This document shows, piece after piece, positions 8,668 through 17,725 of a stretch of 64,000 bases of DNA. A model generated the notes under the pieces. That model was given only the letters and a program-made list of their open reading frames with translations, did not search any database and was not told the DNA's origin. The position numbers were made by a program, and so were the translations under genes. Source of the stretch: Streptomyces sp. NBC_00247 (lineage in GTDB: Bacteria > Actinomycetota > Actinomycetes > Streptomycetales > Streptomycetaceae). Where the stretch lies: positions 3,051,001 through 3,115,000 of the forward strand of contig NZ_CP108093.1 in assembly GCF_036188265.1 (NCBI RefSeq), given 5' to 3'. How positions within the stretch are numbered: position 1 is the first letter of the stretch; every line of letters begins with the position of its first letter.

Positions 8668-11600
8668 TCAGCGGCGCGGGCGCCGACGGCCCTTGCCGAA
8701 ACCGTCCGGGTCGTCGTCATGTCCGCCGAGCAGCTCGTCGGCGAGCGTCGGCAGATCGTCCAGCGGGGTCTCCTCGGCCCAGTCCGGACGCGGCCGGCGC
8801 GGACGGGCCGCCTGCTCGTACGCGGCCCGGTCGGCGGCCGGATCGCCGCTGATCTGCGGCAGCTCGCGGGTCCGCTCGGCCTCGCTCTCCGCGGCGGAGG
8901 GCGCCGGGTCCTCGTCCCGGAAGACGCCCCGGGGAACACGGTCGGCCGGAGCGTCGGGGCGGTAAGCCGGAAGGACAGTGGTCTCGTCCGCCTCGTCCGC
9001 CTCGTCCGCCTCGTCCGCCTCGTCCGCCTCCTCGCGGTACGCGGGAAGCACGGTGGTCTCGTCGTTCTCCGCCGTCCCGGCGGACCCCGCCCGCCGCTCG
9101 GCGCCGCGCGATCCGTCCCGGCCGGCGGCACCGCCCGAGGACGAGTCCGGCTCGCCCTGGGCCGGCCGCACCTTCGGGACCTGCTGGGTGACCTCGTTCG
9201 GGTTCACCATCGGTGTGGGCACCGTCAGCTCGTCGCCCGAGGCACGGGAGCCACCAGAGGTGCCGGACGCGCTGGAAGCGCCGCCCGCACCCACGGATCC
9301 CGACTTCGTCCACGGGTCCCGGACCGCACGCGCGGCCTCCGCACGCGCCGCCTCCGCCTTGCGCGCGGCCTCGGCGCGCTCGGCGGCCACCCGCTCCGCC
9401 TCCGCGCGGGCCGCGGCCTCCGCCTTCGCCCGGGCGGCGGCTTCGGCCGCCGCGCGCTCGGCGGCCTCCTCCTCGGCCCGGCGGCGGGCGGCCTCGGCAC
9501 GCACCAAGGCCTCCTCGGCCTTGCGCTGCTTCTCCAGCCGGAGCTCCTCGGCCTCCTTGCGGAGCCGGGCCTCCTCGGCGGCCTGGAGGCGCAGCCGCTC
9601 CTGCTCGGCCTCGCGCGCCTTCTCCTCCGCCTCGCGCCGGCGGCGGTCCTCCTCCTCGCGGAGGCGGAGCTCCTCGGCGCGCTGCCGGGCCTCTTCGGCC
9701 TGGCGCTCGGCCTCGGCCTGGCGGGCCTCCTCCAGCTCGCGCTGCTTGCGCTCCTCCTCCTCGGCACGGAGCTTGGCGAGCTGCGCCTGGCGCTCGCGCT
9801 CCAGCCGCTCCTCCTCCGCCTTGCGGGCGGCCTCTTCCTCCGCCTTGCGCCGGGCCTCCTCCTCGGCCGCCTTGCGCGCCTCTTCCTGGGCCTTGATCTC
9901 GGCCTCGGAGAGCGGCAGGACCCGGTCGAGCCGGTGGCGCACGACGGTCGTGATGGCCGCCGGCTCCTGGCCCGCGTCCACGACGAGGTACCGGACCGGG
10001 TCGGCGGCGGCGAGGGTCAGGAAGCCGGAACGCACCCGGGCGTGGAATTCCGGGGGCTCGGACTCCAGCCGGTCCGGCGCCTCGGTGAACCGCTCGCGCG
10101 CGGTGGCGGGGTCGACGTCCAGCAGCACCGTCAGATGCGGGACGAGCCCGGTGGTCGCCCAGCGCGAGACGCGGGCGATCTCGACGGGCGAGAGGTCCCG
10201 TCCGGCGCCCTGGTAGGCGACGGACGAGTCGATGTAGCGGTCCGAGATGACCACCGCGCCACGTTCCAGGGCCGGGCGGACGACGGAGTCGACGTGCTCG
10301 GCGCGGTCGGCGGCGTACAACAGGGCCTCGGCACGGTTCGAGAGTCCGGCCGACGACACGTCGAGGAGGATCGAACGAAGCCGCTTGCCGACCGGGGTGG
10401 CCCCCGGTTCGCGGGTCACGACGACCTCGTGGCCCTTGGCCCGGATCCACGAGGCGAGTGCCTCGACCTGGGTGGACTTCCCGGCACCGTCGCCGCCCTC
10501 CAGGGCGATGAAGAATCCGGTGGCGGCGGGTGCGACGGCCGGGTCGCCTCCGCGCAGCGCCTCCCGCAGGTCGCGCCGGAGCGGGACGCCCGCCCGGTCG
10601 TCCGTCTTGGCGAGGACGAGCGCGGCGACGGGCAGCAGCAGGGCGCCGATGAGCATCAGGGCGAAGGCGGCGCCGCCGTGAGCGAAGACGAAGTCCCCGG
10701 CGACGAGGCGGTGCCGGCCGAACGCGGCGGCCAGCAGCGGTCCGGCGACGGCGCCGAACGCGACGGCCACCCGGACGACCGCCTGAAGGTGCTCGGTGGT
10801 CTTCGCCCGCCGCGGCTCCTCGGTCTCCTGGTCGATCAGGGCGTGGCCGGTGTGGGCGGCGATTCCGGCGGTCCAGCCGGCGAACAGGGCGATCATCAGC
10901 CCGGTCGCCGTGTCCGGCACCAGGCCGAGCACCAGCAGCGCCACGCCGGTGAGGGCGAGCGCGAGGGCGAACAGCCGGCGACGCGACAGTGCGGGCAGCA
11001 CCTTGACGGCGGTACGGACACCGAGGGCGGTGCCGCCGGTCAGTCCGAGGATCAGCAGCGCGTACGTGGCGGGTCCGCCGCCCAGGTCCGCCGCCTGGAG
11101 CACCGCGGCGCCCGCGGCAGCCGCGATCGCTCCGGCGACGGCCGCGCTGGCGGCGACGGTCAGCGGGAGGGCGCCGGTACGGCCCCTGCCGCCACCGGCC
11201 CCGTCCGCCCCGGCGGTCCGTCGGCGCAGTCCCTCCAGCGGGGAACGCGGCCGGGGCGTGGGGAAGCCCGGCAGTTCGAGGAAGTACAGGGTCGAGATGG
11301 AGGCCGAGAACAGTCCGGCGGCGACGTACGAGCCGAGAGCCGCCTGGTGCACCGAGAACCAGTCCAGCCCCGCGCCCAGGAGGTTGCCGGCCAGGGTGGC
11401 CACCAGCAGGACGACAGCGGCGGCGGGCACCGCGAGGAAGTCCGTACGCAGGGAGAGCCGGCGCAGCGCGTCGAGGTGGTCGGGGAGCGGGCGTACCGCC
11501 GCGCCCTCGATCGGCGGGGCCGGCAGCAGCGCGGGGGCCGCGCTCTCCTTGGCCACCGCCCACAGGCGTTCCCCGGCCCCGGTCACGAAGACGGTGATCA

Positions 11601-12045
11601 GGATCATCAGGAGCGCGTTGTCCGGCGTCCAGTCGATCCAGAGCGGCGCGATGACCAGCAGCGCGAGTCGTAGCCCGTCGACGCCGATCATCAGCCATCG
11701 CCGGTCCAGTACCCCGCCCGGTGCCGTGAGCGACGTCAACGGCCCCAGGAGTACGGCTCCGAAGAGCAAGGCGGAAAAGATCCGGACACCGAAGACGGCG
11801 GCGACGGCGAAGGCCGCCCCGCGGTATCCGGTGCCGAATGAGCCCTCCAGGACCGCTGCTTGCAGCGACAACAGCACCAGCACGAGGACGGCGAGTGCGT
11901 CGCCGATCCCGCCGACGAGCTGGGCGCTCCACAACCGCCTCAGCGGCTGGATGCGCAGCAGGGCCCGTAGGGCGCGCTCGCGTGAGTCTGCGGCAAGTGT
12001 GTCGGAGGTGGGGCTCACGACCGTTGGCTGCTCGGCTCGCGTCAT
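8668..12045 (-). CDS. tmk: Thymidylate kinase fused to an MFS-like membrane domain and a long charged coiled coil
   Basis: 1125 residues, about five times a normal dTMP kinase (about 210). Residues 1 to about 500 are a transporter-like domain with ten or more hydrophobic segments. Residues about 510-710 are a complete kinase: P-loop LEGGDGAGKST near 515, DNA-phosphate motif TREPGATPVGKRLR, and SDRYIDSSVAYQG. Residues about 712-900 are nearly pure E/A/R/K/L heptad-like sequence predicted to form a long coiled coil. The remainder is acidic and disordered, with an EAD tandem repeat near 1005-1020. The reaction is ATP-dependent dTMP to dTDP, here apparently tethered to the membrane. The same fusion is known in Streptomyces (tmk next to topA). 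The role of the membrane part is unknown. Confidence 0.93.
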   Translation of the reverse strand: MTRAEQPTVVSPTSDTLAADSRERALRALLRIQPLRRLWSAQLVGGIGDALAVLVLVLLSLQAAVLEGSFGTGYRGAAFAVAAVFGVRIFSALLFGAVLLGPLTSLTAPGGVLDRRWLMIGVDGLRLALLVIAPLWIDWTPDNALLMILITVFVTGAGERLWAVAKESAAPALLPAPPIEGAAVRPLPDHLDALRRLSLRTDFLAVPAAAVVLLVATLAGNLLGAGLDWFSVHQAALGSYVAAGLFSASISTLYFLELPGFPTPRPRSPLEGLRRRTAGADGAGGGRGRTGALPLTVAASAAVAGAIAAAAGAAVLQAADLGGGPATYALLILGLTGGTALGVRTAVKVLPALSRRRLFALALALTGVALLVLGLVPDTATGLMIALFAGWTAGIAAHTGHALIDQETEEPRRAKTTEHLQAVVRVAVAFGAVAGPLLAAAFGRHRLVAGDFVFAHGGAAFALMLIGALLLPVAALVLAKTDDRAGVPLRRDLREALRGGDPAVAPAATGFFIALEGGDGAGKSTQVEALASWIRAKGHEVVVTREPGATPVGKRLRSILLDVSSAGLSNRAEALLYAADRAEHVDSVVRPALERGAVVISDRYIDSSVAYQGAGRDLSPVEIARVSRWATTGLVPHLTVLLDVDPATARERFTEAPDRLESEPPEFHARVRSGFLTLAAADPVRYLVVDAGQEPAAITTVVRHRLDRVLPLSEAEIKAQEEARKAAEEEARRKAEEEAARKAEEERLERERQAQLAKLRAEEEERKQRELEEARQAEAERQAEEARQRAEELRLREEEDRRRREAEEKAREAEQERLRLQAAEEARLRKEAEELRLEKQRKAEEALVRAEAARRRAEEEAAERAAAEAAARAKAEAAARAEAERVAAERAEAARKAEAARAEAARAVRDPWTKSGSVGAGGASSASGTSGGSRASGDELTVPTPMVNPNEVTQQVPKVRPAQGEPDSSSGGAAGRDGSRGAERRAGSAGTAENDETTVLPAYREEADEADEADEADEADETTVLPAYRPDAPADRVPRGVFRDEDPAPSAAESEAERTRELPQISGDPAADRAAYEQAARPRRPRPDWAEETPLDDLPTLADELLGGHDDDPDGFGKGRRRPRR
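8985..9029. repeat. 9-bp minisatellite (5 copies) inside tmk
   Basis: Five exact copies of CGTCCGCCT head to tail, encoding an Asp-Glu-Ala repeat on the minus strand in the disordered tail of the kinase fusion. The unit is a multiple of three, so length change keeps the frame. Confidence 0.97.
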
Positions 12046-12210
12046 CCGTCCAGCCTATCGGCAGCCGTACGGTCGCCGTTGCCCCGGTCGAACATACGAC
12101 CATGTGCCAACTCTGTGATTTCCGGGACGGAAGCCGCCCGGTTCGCGCCGCCGCCTGTCCCCCGGGCCGTCCGGAAACCACCCCTGAGGGGGAGGAGCCC
12201 CGGACACACG

Positions 12211-12246
12211 TCCGCCGCCCCCGGTCGGAAAACCGGGGGCGGCGGA
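12211..12246 (-). terminator. Strong hairpin terminator downstream of topA
   Basis: Perfect 15-bp stem TCCGCCGCCCCCGGT / ACCGGGGGCGGCGGA with a 6-nt loop, about 50 nt past the topA stop and upstream of tmk. It should separate the two transcription units. Confidence 0.85.
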
Positions 12247-12294
12247 CGGGCGTGTCGCGGGTGCGGGGCAGGCCGTACCGCGCGGAGGGCCGGC

Positions 12295-15159
12295 TCAGTC
12301 CTCCGTGGACGTGGCGGAGGGGGCGGCGGCGCTCGTCGCCTTCTTCGCCGCCGTGGTCTTCTTCGCGGTCGTGGTCTTCTTCGCGGCGGTGGTCTTCTTC
12401 GCCGCGGCCGTCGTCTTCTTGGCCGGGGCCTTCTTCGCCGTGGTGGCCTTCTTGGCAGGTGCCTTCTTCGCGGCCGTCTTCTTCTTGACGGGTCCCTTGG
12501 CACGCTTCTCGGCGAGCAGCTCGTACCCGCGCTCGGGTGTGAGCTCCTCGACGCTGTCGCCGGTACGCAGGGTCGCGTTCGTCTCGCCGTCCGTGACGTA
12601 CGCGCCGAAGCGCCCGTCCTTCACGACCACCGGGGCCCCGCTGACCGGGTCGGTGCCCAGTTCCTTCAGCGGAGGCTTGGCGGCGGCCCGACCGCGCTGC
12701 TTGGGCTGCGCGTAGATGGCGAGGGCCTCGTCGAGGGTGATGTCGAAGAGCTGGTCCTCGGAGGTGAGCGACCGCGAGTCCGTCCCCTTCTTCAGGTACG
12801 GGCCGTAGCGGCCGTTCTGCGCGGTGATCTCGACGCCCTCCGCGTCCTGGCCGACGACGCGCGGCAGCGACATCAGCTTGAGCGCGTCGGCCAGCGTCAC
12901 CGTGTCGAGCGACATCGACTTGAAGAGGGAGGCCGTACGCGGCTTCACCGCGTTCTTGCCGGTCTTCGGCGTGCCCTCGGGCAGCACCTCGGTGACGTAC
13001 GGGCCGTACCGGCCGTCCTTGGCGATGATCTGGTTGCCGGACACCGGGTCGGCGCCCAGCTCGAAGTCGCCGCTCGGCTTGGCCAGCAGTTCCTCCGCGT
13101 ACTCGACGGAGAGCTCGTCCGGAGCCAGGTCGTCGGGGACGTCGGCCCGCTGGTGGCCCTCGGAGTCCTTCTCGCCGCGCTCGATGTACGGGCCGTACCG
13201 GCCGACGCGGAGCTTGATGTCGTTGCCGACGGGGAACGAGGAGATCTCCCGGGCGTCGATGGCGCCGAGGTCGGTGACGAGCTCCTTCAGGCCGCCGAGG
13301 TGGTCGCCGTCGCCGTTGCCCGCGTCGGAGGCCGTACCGGCACCGGTGGTGTCCTCGCCCGCGCCGAAGTAAAAACGCTTCAGCCACGGCACGGACTGGG
13401 CCTCGCCCCGCGCGATGCGGTCGAGGTCGTCCTCCATGCGGGCGGTGAAGTCGTAGTCGACGAGCCGGCCGAAGTGCTTCTCCAGCAGGTTGACGACGGC
13501 GAAGGAGAGGAAGGACGGGACGAGCGCCGTGCCCTTCTTGAAGACGTAACCGCGGTCGAGGATCGTCCCGATGATCGAGGCGTACGTCGACGGGCGGCCG
13601 ATCTCGCGCTCTTCGAGCTCCTTGACCAGCGAAGCCTCGGTGTAGCGGGCCGGCGGCTTCGTGGAGTGGCCGTCGGCGGTGATCTCCTCGGCCGAGAGCG
13701 CGTCGCCCTCGGCGACCTGCGGCAGCCTGCGCTCGCGGTCGTCGAGCTCGGCGTTCGGGTCGTCGGCGCCCTCGACGTACGCCTTCATGAAGCCGTGGAA
13801 GGTGATCGTCTTGCCGGAGGCGGAGAACTCGGCGTCCCGGCCGTCGCTCGCCCGGCCGACGATCTTGACGGTGACGGAGTTGCCGACCGCGTCCTTCATC
13901 TGGGACGCGACGGTCCGCTTCCAGATCAGCTCGTACAGACGGAACTGGTCACCGCTCAGGCCGGTCTCGGCCGGGGTGCGGAAGCGGTCGCCGGAGGGGC
14001 GGATCGCCTCGTGCGCCTCCTGGGCGTTCTTGACCTTCACGGCGTAGGTGCGCGGCTTCTCCGGCAGGTAGTTCGCGCCGTACAGCTCGGTGACCTGCGC
14101 CCGGGCGGCGGTGATCGCCGTGTCCGAGAGGGTCGTGGAGTCCGTACGCATGTAGGTGATGAAGCCGTTCTCGTACAGCTTCTGCGCGACCTGCATGGTG
14201 GCCTTCGCCCCGAAGCCGAGCTTGCGGCTCGCCTCCTGCTGGAGCGTGGTCGTACGGAACGGGGCGTACGGCGAGCGGCGGTACGGCTTCGACTCGACCG
14301 AGCGGACCGCGAAGGCGGAGTCGGCGAGGGCGGCGGCCAAGGCGCGGGCGTTCGTCTCGTCCAGGTGCATGACCTGGCCGGAAGCGGCCTTCAGCTGTCC
14401 GTCCGCACCGAAGTCGCGGCCCTGGGCGACACGCCGCCCGTCGACCGCGCTGAGACGGGCGATCAGGGTGGACGGGTCCGAGGCGTCACCGGTGCGGCCG
14501 GTGGCGAAGGTGCCCGTCAGGTCCCAGTACGAGGCGGAGCGGAAGGCGATGCGCTCGCGCTCCCGCTCGACGACGAGCCGGGTGGCGACGGACTGGACGC
14601 GGCCCGCCGAAAGCCGGGGCATGACCTTCTTCCACAGGACCGGCGAGACCTCGTAGCCGTAGAGGCGGTCGAGGATGCGGCGGGTCTCCTGGGCGTCGAC
14701 CATGCGCTGGTTGAGCTCACGCGGGTTGGCGACGGCGGCCCGGATCGCGTCCTTGGTGATCTCGTGGAAGACCATCCGGTGGACCGGGACCTTGGGCTTG
14801 AGGACTTCCTGCAGGTGCCACGCGATGGCTTCGCCCTCGCGGTCCTCATCGGTGGCGAGGAAGAGTTCGTCGGACTCGGCCAGCAGCTGCTTGAGCTTCC
14901 TGACCTGGGCCTTCTTGTCCGCGTTGACGACGTAGACGGGCTGGAAGTCGTGCTCGACGTCGACCCCGAGCCGCCGGACCTCGCCGGTGTACTCGTCGGG
15001 AACCTCGGCCGCGCCGTTCGGGAGGTCGCGGATGTGCCCGACGCTCGCCTCGACGACGTATCCGGGGCCGAGATAGCCCTTGATCGTCTTCGCCTTGGCA
15101 GGCGACTCGACGATGACGAGTCGGCGGCCGCCCTTTGCGGTCTCGCTGGTCGGGGACAA
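12295..15159 (-). CDS. topA: DNA topoisomerase I (type IA)
   Basis: Relaxes negatively supercoiled DNA. I place the start at a TTG (15159) giving a protein beginning (M)SPTSETAKGGRRLVIVES, 954 residues, the size known for Streptomyces TopA, with GGAGAG 10 nt upstream. Longer in-frame starts add an unrelated Arg/Cys-rich leader. The TOPRIM domain is N-terminal (VIVESPAKAKTIKGYLG, later DEDREGEAIAW). The active-site Tyr lies in GFITYMRTDST near residue 335. Zinc fingers are absent; instead the C-terminus has four or five repeats around GRYGPY(V/L) or GRFGAYV and ends in about 75 residues of Lys/Ala/Thr repeats. That Lys-rich tail is reported to aid DNA binding and processivity in Streptomyces. 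Transcribed alone, ending at a strong hairpin. Confidence 0.97.
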   Translation of the reverse strand: MSPTSETAKGGRRLVIVESPAKAKTIKGYLGPGYVVEASVGHIRDLPNGAAEVPDEYTGEVRRLGVDVEHDFQPVYVVNADKKAQVRKLKQLLAESDELFLATDEDREGEAIAWHLQEVLKPKVPVHRMVFHEITKDAIRAAVANPRELNQRMVDAQETRRILDRLYGYEVSPVLWKKVMPRLSAGRVQSVATRLVVERERERIAFRSASYWDLTGTFATGRTGDASDPSTLIARLSAVDGRRVAQGRDFGADGQLKAASGQVMHLDETNARALAAALADSAFAVRSVESKPYRRSPYAPFRTTTLQQEASRKLGFGAKATMQVAQKLYENGFITYMRTDSTTLSDTAITAARAQVTELYGANYLPEKPRTYAVKVKNAQEAHEAIRPSGDRFRTPAETGLSGDQFRLYELIWKRTVASQMKDAVGNSVTVKIVGRASDGRDAEFSASGKTITFHGFMKAYVEGADDPNAELDDRERRLPQVAEGDALSAEEITADGHSTKPPARYTEASLVKELEEREIGRPSTYASIIGTILDRGYVFKKGTALVPSFLSFAVVNLLEKHFGRLVDYDFTARMEDDLDRIARGEAQSVPWLKRFYFGAGEDTTGAGTASDAGNGDGDHLGGLKELVTDLGAIDAREISSFPVGNDIKLRVGRYGPYIERGEKDSEGHQRADVPDDLAPDELSVEYAEELLAKPSGDFELGADPVSGNQIIAKDGRYGPYVTEVLPEGTPKTGKNAVKPRTASLFKSMSLDTVTLADALKLMSLPRVVGQDAEGVEITAQNGRYGPYLKKGTDSRSLTSEDQLFDITLDEALAIYAQPKQRGRAAAKPPLKELGTDPVSGAPVVVKDGRFGAYVTDGETNATLRTGDSVEELTPERGYELLAEKRAKGPVKKKTAAKKAPAKKATTAKKAPAKKTTAAAKKTTAAKKTTTAKKTTAAKKATSAAAPSATSTED

Positions 15160-15505
15160 CTTCGCTCTTCTCTCCGGTCGGCACTCGATGCGCATCCACA
15201 CGGCGGCTCGGAAGCCACTGAAGGTGCTGTCGCTGCGGAGTGTGACGGTACAACCCGCCCCCGTGTCAAACGGCAAAAGCCCGCAACGGCCACTCGAACG
15301 GTAACCCGACTTCCGGCATTCCTGCCGCCCGGACTGTCCCTTCCCCACCGGGTGCGGCCGCTGCCCGCGGGTTTCGAGACACCGGAAAAGGGGTGCGGAG
15401 GCCGCGCGAAGAAGGTGCGGAGCAGACGTGAAGAGAGGTGCTGCGGGGTCCGGTCCGGGCGGTCCTGCGGACTCCCGGCCCGCGCGACCGACACGCCGGA
15501 TTCGA
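15160..15505. other. topA upstream region without a gene
   Basis: 346 bp between topA and the small membrane protein gene, both read leftwards. No convincing open frame is present. It must carry the topA promoter; in streptomycetes topA responds to supercoiling, but I see no unambiguous -10/-35 pair here. Confidence 0.5.
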
Positions 15506-15703
15506 TCAGAAGCCGGTGAGGATCCACACGCCGAGGACGAGGAAAAGTAGGCCGAAGACCGTCGAAAGCACGGCGGCGGGTACGGGGCTCACTCCCAAGG
15601 CCACCGGCGCGCGCCGGGCCGTGCGCGCCCCCGTCCAGATGAGTAGCGCGGCGCCGAACAACGCGAAGACCGATCCCCCGATGGCCGCCGGTCCGCTCTC
15701 CAT
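15506..15703 (-). CDS. Small membrane protein
   Basis: 65 residues from the ATG at 15703 (MESGPAAIGG), with GGTGCGGAG about 3 nt before it. Two hydrophobic segments (about 8-25 and 40-60) joined by a short basic loop (GARTARRAP) predict a two-pass membrane protein with the loop in the cytoplasm. A longer reading to 15826 adds a Pro/Gly-rich stretch that looks non-coding. A small gene at this place next to topA is conserved in streptomycetes as I recall. Function unknown. Confidence 0.7.
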   Translation of the reverse strand: MESGPAAIGGSVFALFGAALLIWTGARTARRAPVALGVSPVPAAVLSTVFGLLFLVLGVWILTGF

Positions 15704-16048
15704 GGCTCCGCACCCCTGTCCTGGCCCGCACACCGGGCCCGGTGGCCCCGGTCGGCCGGACCCGAACGGGGCCGGCTCGCCCTCGGGACGCGCAGGGGGA
15801 GGCTGCCACCCCCGGGCGTCGGCCACGCGAACCCAGGGTGAACAACGGGCCCGAGGTAGCCGCCGGGGGGCGCCGGACGGTCGGCCCCCGCTGGGAACGC
15901 ACGACGCGACCGGCGCGTACCCCCTGCTCAGGCCGGGTGCGCCCGCTCATGCGGGGCGCCGTCCGCTCACGCCGGGCGCCGTCCGCTCAAGCCGGGCGCG
16001 CCGGGCGCCGTCCTCGGCCACGCGCCTGCTCAGGCCGGGTGCGCCCGC
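15704..16048. other. Intergenic region with degenerate GC-rich repeats
   Basis: 345 bp with no credible gene. It contains two identical 27-bp copies of a GCTCAGGCCGGGTGCGCCCG-centred sequence (15923-15949 and 16025-16051) flanking two or three copies of a roughly 20-bp unit around GGGCGCCGTCCGCTCA (15955-16000). The right-hand copy runs into the last codon of the methyltransferase gene. Confidence 0.8.
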
Positions 16049-17617
16049 TCAGGCCGTGCTTCCGGTCCTGTCGGCGCCCGGGTTCACCGGCTCCAGGAAG
16101 CCCTCCTCGACCAGGAGCCTGATCGCCCGGGGGGTACGGTCCCGCAGCAGCACCGGGTCCTCACCCATCAACTGGGCGATGGCGTCGAGAATGCGGCCGG
16201 CCGGCAGCGAACCGTCGCAGACGCCGGCGAACCCTGCGCCCACCGAGTCGACCTTGGTGGCCCGTCGCATGCCGCGGTGCTGACGCAGCACCACGTGCTC
16301 GGGGTCCTCCGCGCCCGGCAGCCCGACCTGCTCCTGCACGACCTCCTCGGCGAGTGTGAAGTGTCCCGCGAGCAGCGAGGCGTCGTCCTGGGCGCGCAGA
16401 TAGTCCTGGCGGGCGAAGTGCGCGAGGACGGCAGGCCCGAGGGGCTGCTCGATCGAGTGCGGCCACTCCTCCACGACGACCGACGGATTCCCGGCGACGG
16501 CCGCGGCGGACTTGCGGAGGGTGATCCAGCCAAATCCGACCGCGGTGGTCCCGCGCTCCTCGAACTCGTCGAGCCAGGCCTCGTACCGGGCGGTGTACTC
16601 GGCCGGATCGGAGCGATGGTCACCGCTGTCGCGCAGCCACAGCTCGGCGTACTGGGTGATGTCCTGCACCTCCCGCTGCACGATCCAGGCGTCGCAGCCG
16701 ACCGGCACCCAGGAACGGAGCCGGTCCTGCCACTCCTCGCCTTCCACGTGCTGCCAGTTGGCGAGGAACTGGGCGTACCCGCCGTCGTTCAGCCGGTCGC
16801 CCGACTGCTGGACCAGGGTGCGGCAGAGGTCGTCGCCGCCCATCCCGCCGTCGCGGTAGGTGAGGCGGGCGCCGGGAGAGATGACGAACGGCGGATTCGA
16901 GACAATCAGGTCGTAGGTCTCCCCGGCGACCGGCTCGAAGAGGGAGCCCTCCCGCAGATCGGCCGGGGCGGCGCCGGAGAGGGCGAGCGTGAGCCGTGTG
17001 AAGTCCAGGGCGCGCGGGTTGAGGTCGGTGGCGGTGACGCGCGTGGCGTGCTGCGCCGCGTGGAGCGCCTGGATACCGGAGCCCGTTCCCAGGTCGAGGG
17101 CGGAGGCCACCGCGGTACGGACCGTGATCCCGGCGAGTGTCGTGGACGCGCCACCGACCCCGAGGACGACTCCTTCCTCGTGCGATCCGATGCCGCCCGC
17201 GCCTCCGACGGCGCAACCGAGGTCGGAGACGATGAACCAGTCCTCGCCCTCGGGGCCGCCGTACGGGCGGACGTCGACGGTCGCCCGCACCTCGCCGTCC
17301 GCCTCGCGCACCCAGCCGTCCGCCAGGCAGAGGGCGAGGGGAAGCGCCGCTTCCGCCCGAGCCACCGGAACGGGCCGCTGAAGAAGGAAGAGCCGCACCA
17401 GCGTGTCGAGCGCGGTGTCGCCCCGGGTGGCGCGCAGCGCGGGGACCGTCTCGGCCCGCGCGAGGGCCGCGTAGGCCGGTGCGCCGAGCAGTTCCAGGAG
17501 TCCGTCCGCGGTGAACGCGGCTGCGAGCAGTGCCTCACGGAGCGCGGGAACGTGCTCGGACTGCGGCAGGCGGGGCCCCGAGGGGCTTGTCGGTGCTGAG
17601 GGGCTCTTCGTACTCAC
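16049..17617 (-). CDS. SAM-dependent methyltransferase (HemK/RsmC-like NPPF motif)
   Basis: 522 residues from GTG 17617 (VSTKSPSAPT), with GGGGGC before the start. The N-terminal about 150 residues resemble no domain I can name. The middle contains a Rossmann methyltransferase: motif I DLGTGSGIQALHAAQH near residue 185, acidic motif II TATDLNPRALDF, and motif IV SNPPF near 255, the signature of N-methyltransferases that modify glutamine side chains or adenine/guanine amino groups. The C-terminal about 130 residues are a separate helical domain. It may act on rRNA or a protein; the target is not deducible. Conserved downstream of topA in Streptomyces. No evident operon partner. Confidence 0.88.
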   Translation of the reverse strand: MSTKSPSAPTSPSGPRLPQSEHVPALREALLAAAFTADGLLELLGAPAYAALARAETVPALRATRGDTALDTLVRLFLLQRPVPVARAEAALPLALCLADGWVREADGEVRATVDVRPYGGPEGEDWFIVSDLGCAVGGAGGIGSHEEGVVLGVGGASTTLAGITVRTAVASALDLGTGSGIQALHAAQHATRVTATDLNPRALDFTRLTLALSGAAPADLREGSLFEPVAGETYDLIVSNPPFVISPGARLTYRDGGMGGDDLCRTLVQQSGDRLNDGGYAQFLANWQHVEGEEWQDRLRSWVPVGCDAWIVQREVQDITQYAELWLRDSGDHRSDPAEYTARYEAWLDEFEERGTTAVGFGWITLRKSAAAVAGNPSVVVEEWPHSIEQPLGPAVLAHFARQDYLRAQDDASLLAGHFTLAEEVVQEQVGLPGAEDPEHVVLRQHRGMRRATKVDSVGAGFAGVCDGSLPAGRILDAIAQLMGEDPVLLRDRTPRAIRLLVEEGFLEPVNPGADRTGSTA

Positions 17618-17725
17618 GCCCCCATTGTCGCCGCTCCCACCGACAACGGCAGCGGCCCGGCCACCACGACGGCGGACCGGGCCCACGCGTCCGACGACGC
17701 ACGGAAGCCACGCGGGCTACGACGA

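Noticed and set aside
15704..15826. N-terminal extension of the small membrane protein
   Set aside because: Pro/Gly-rich, lacks a start signal, and the internal ATG has a ribosome site.
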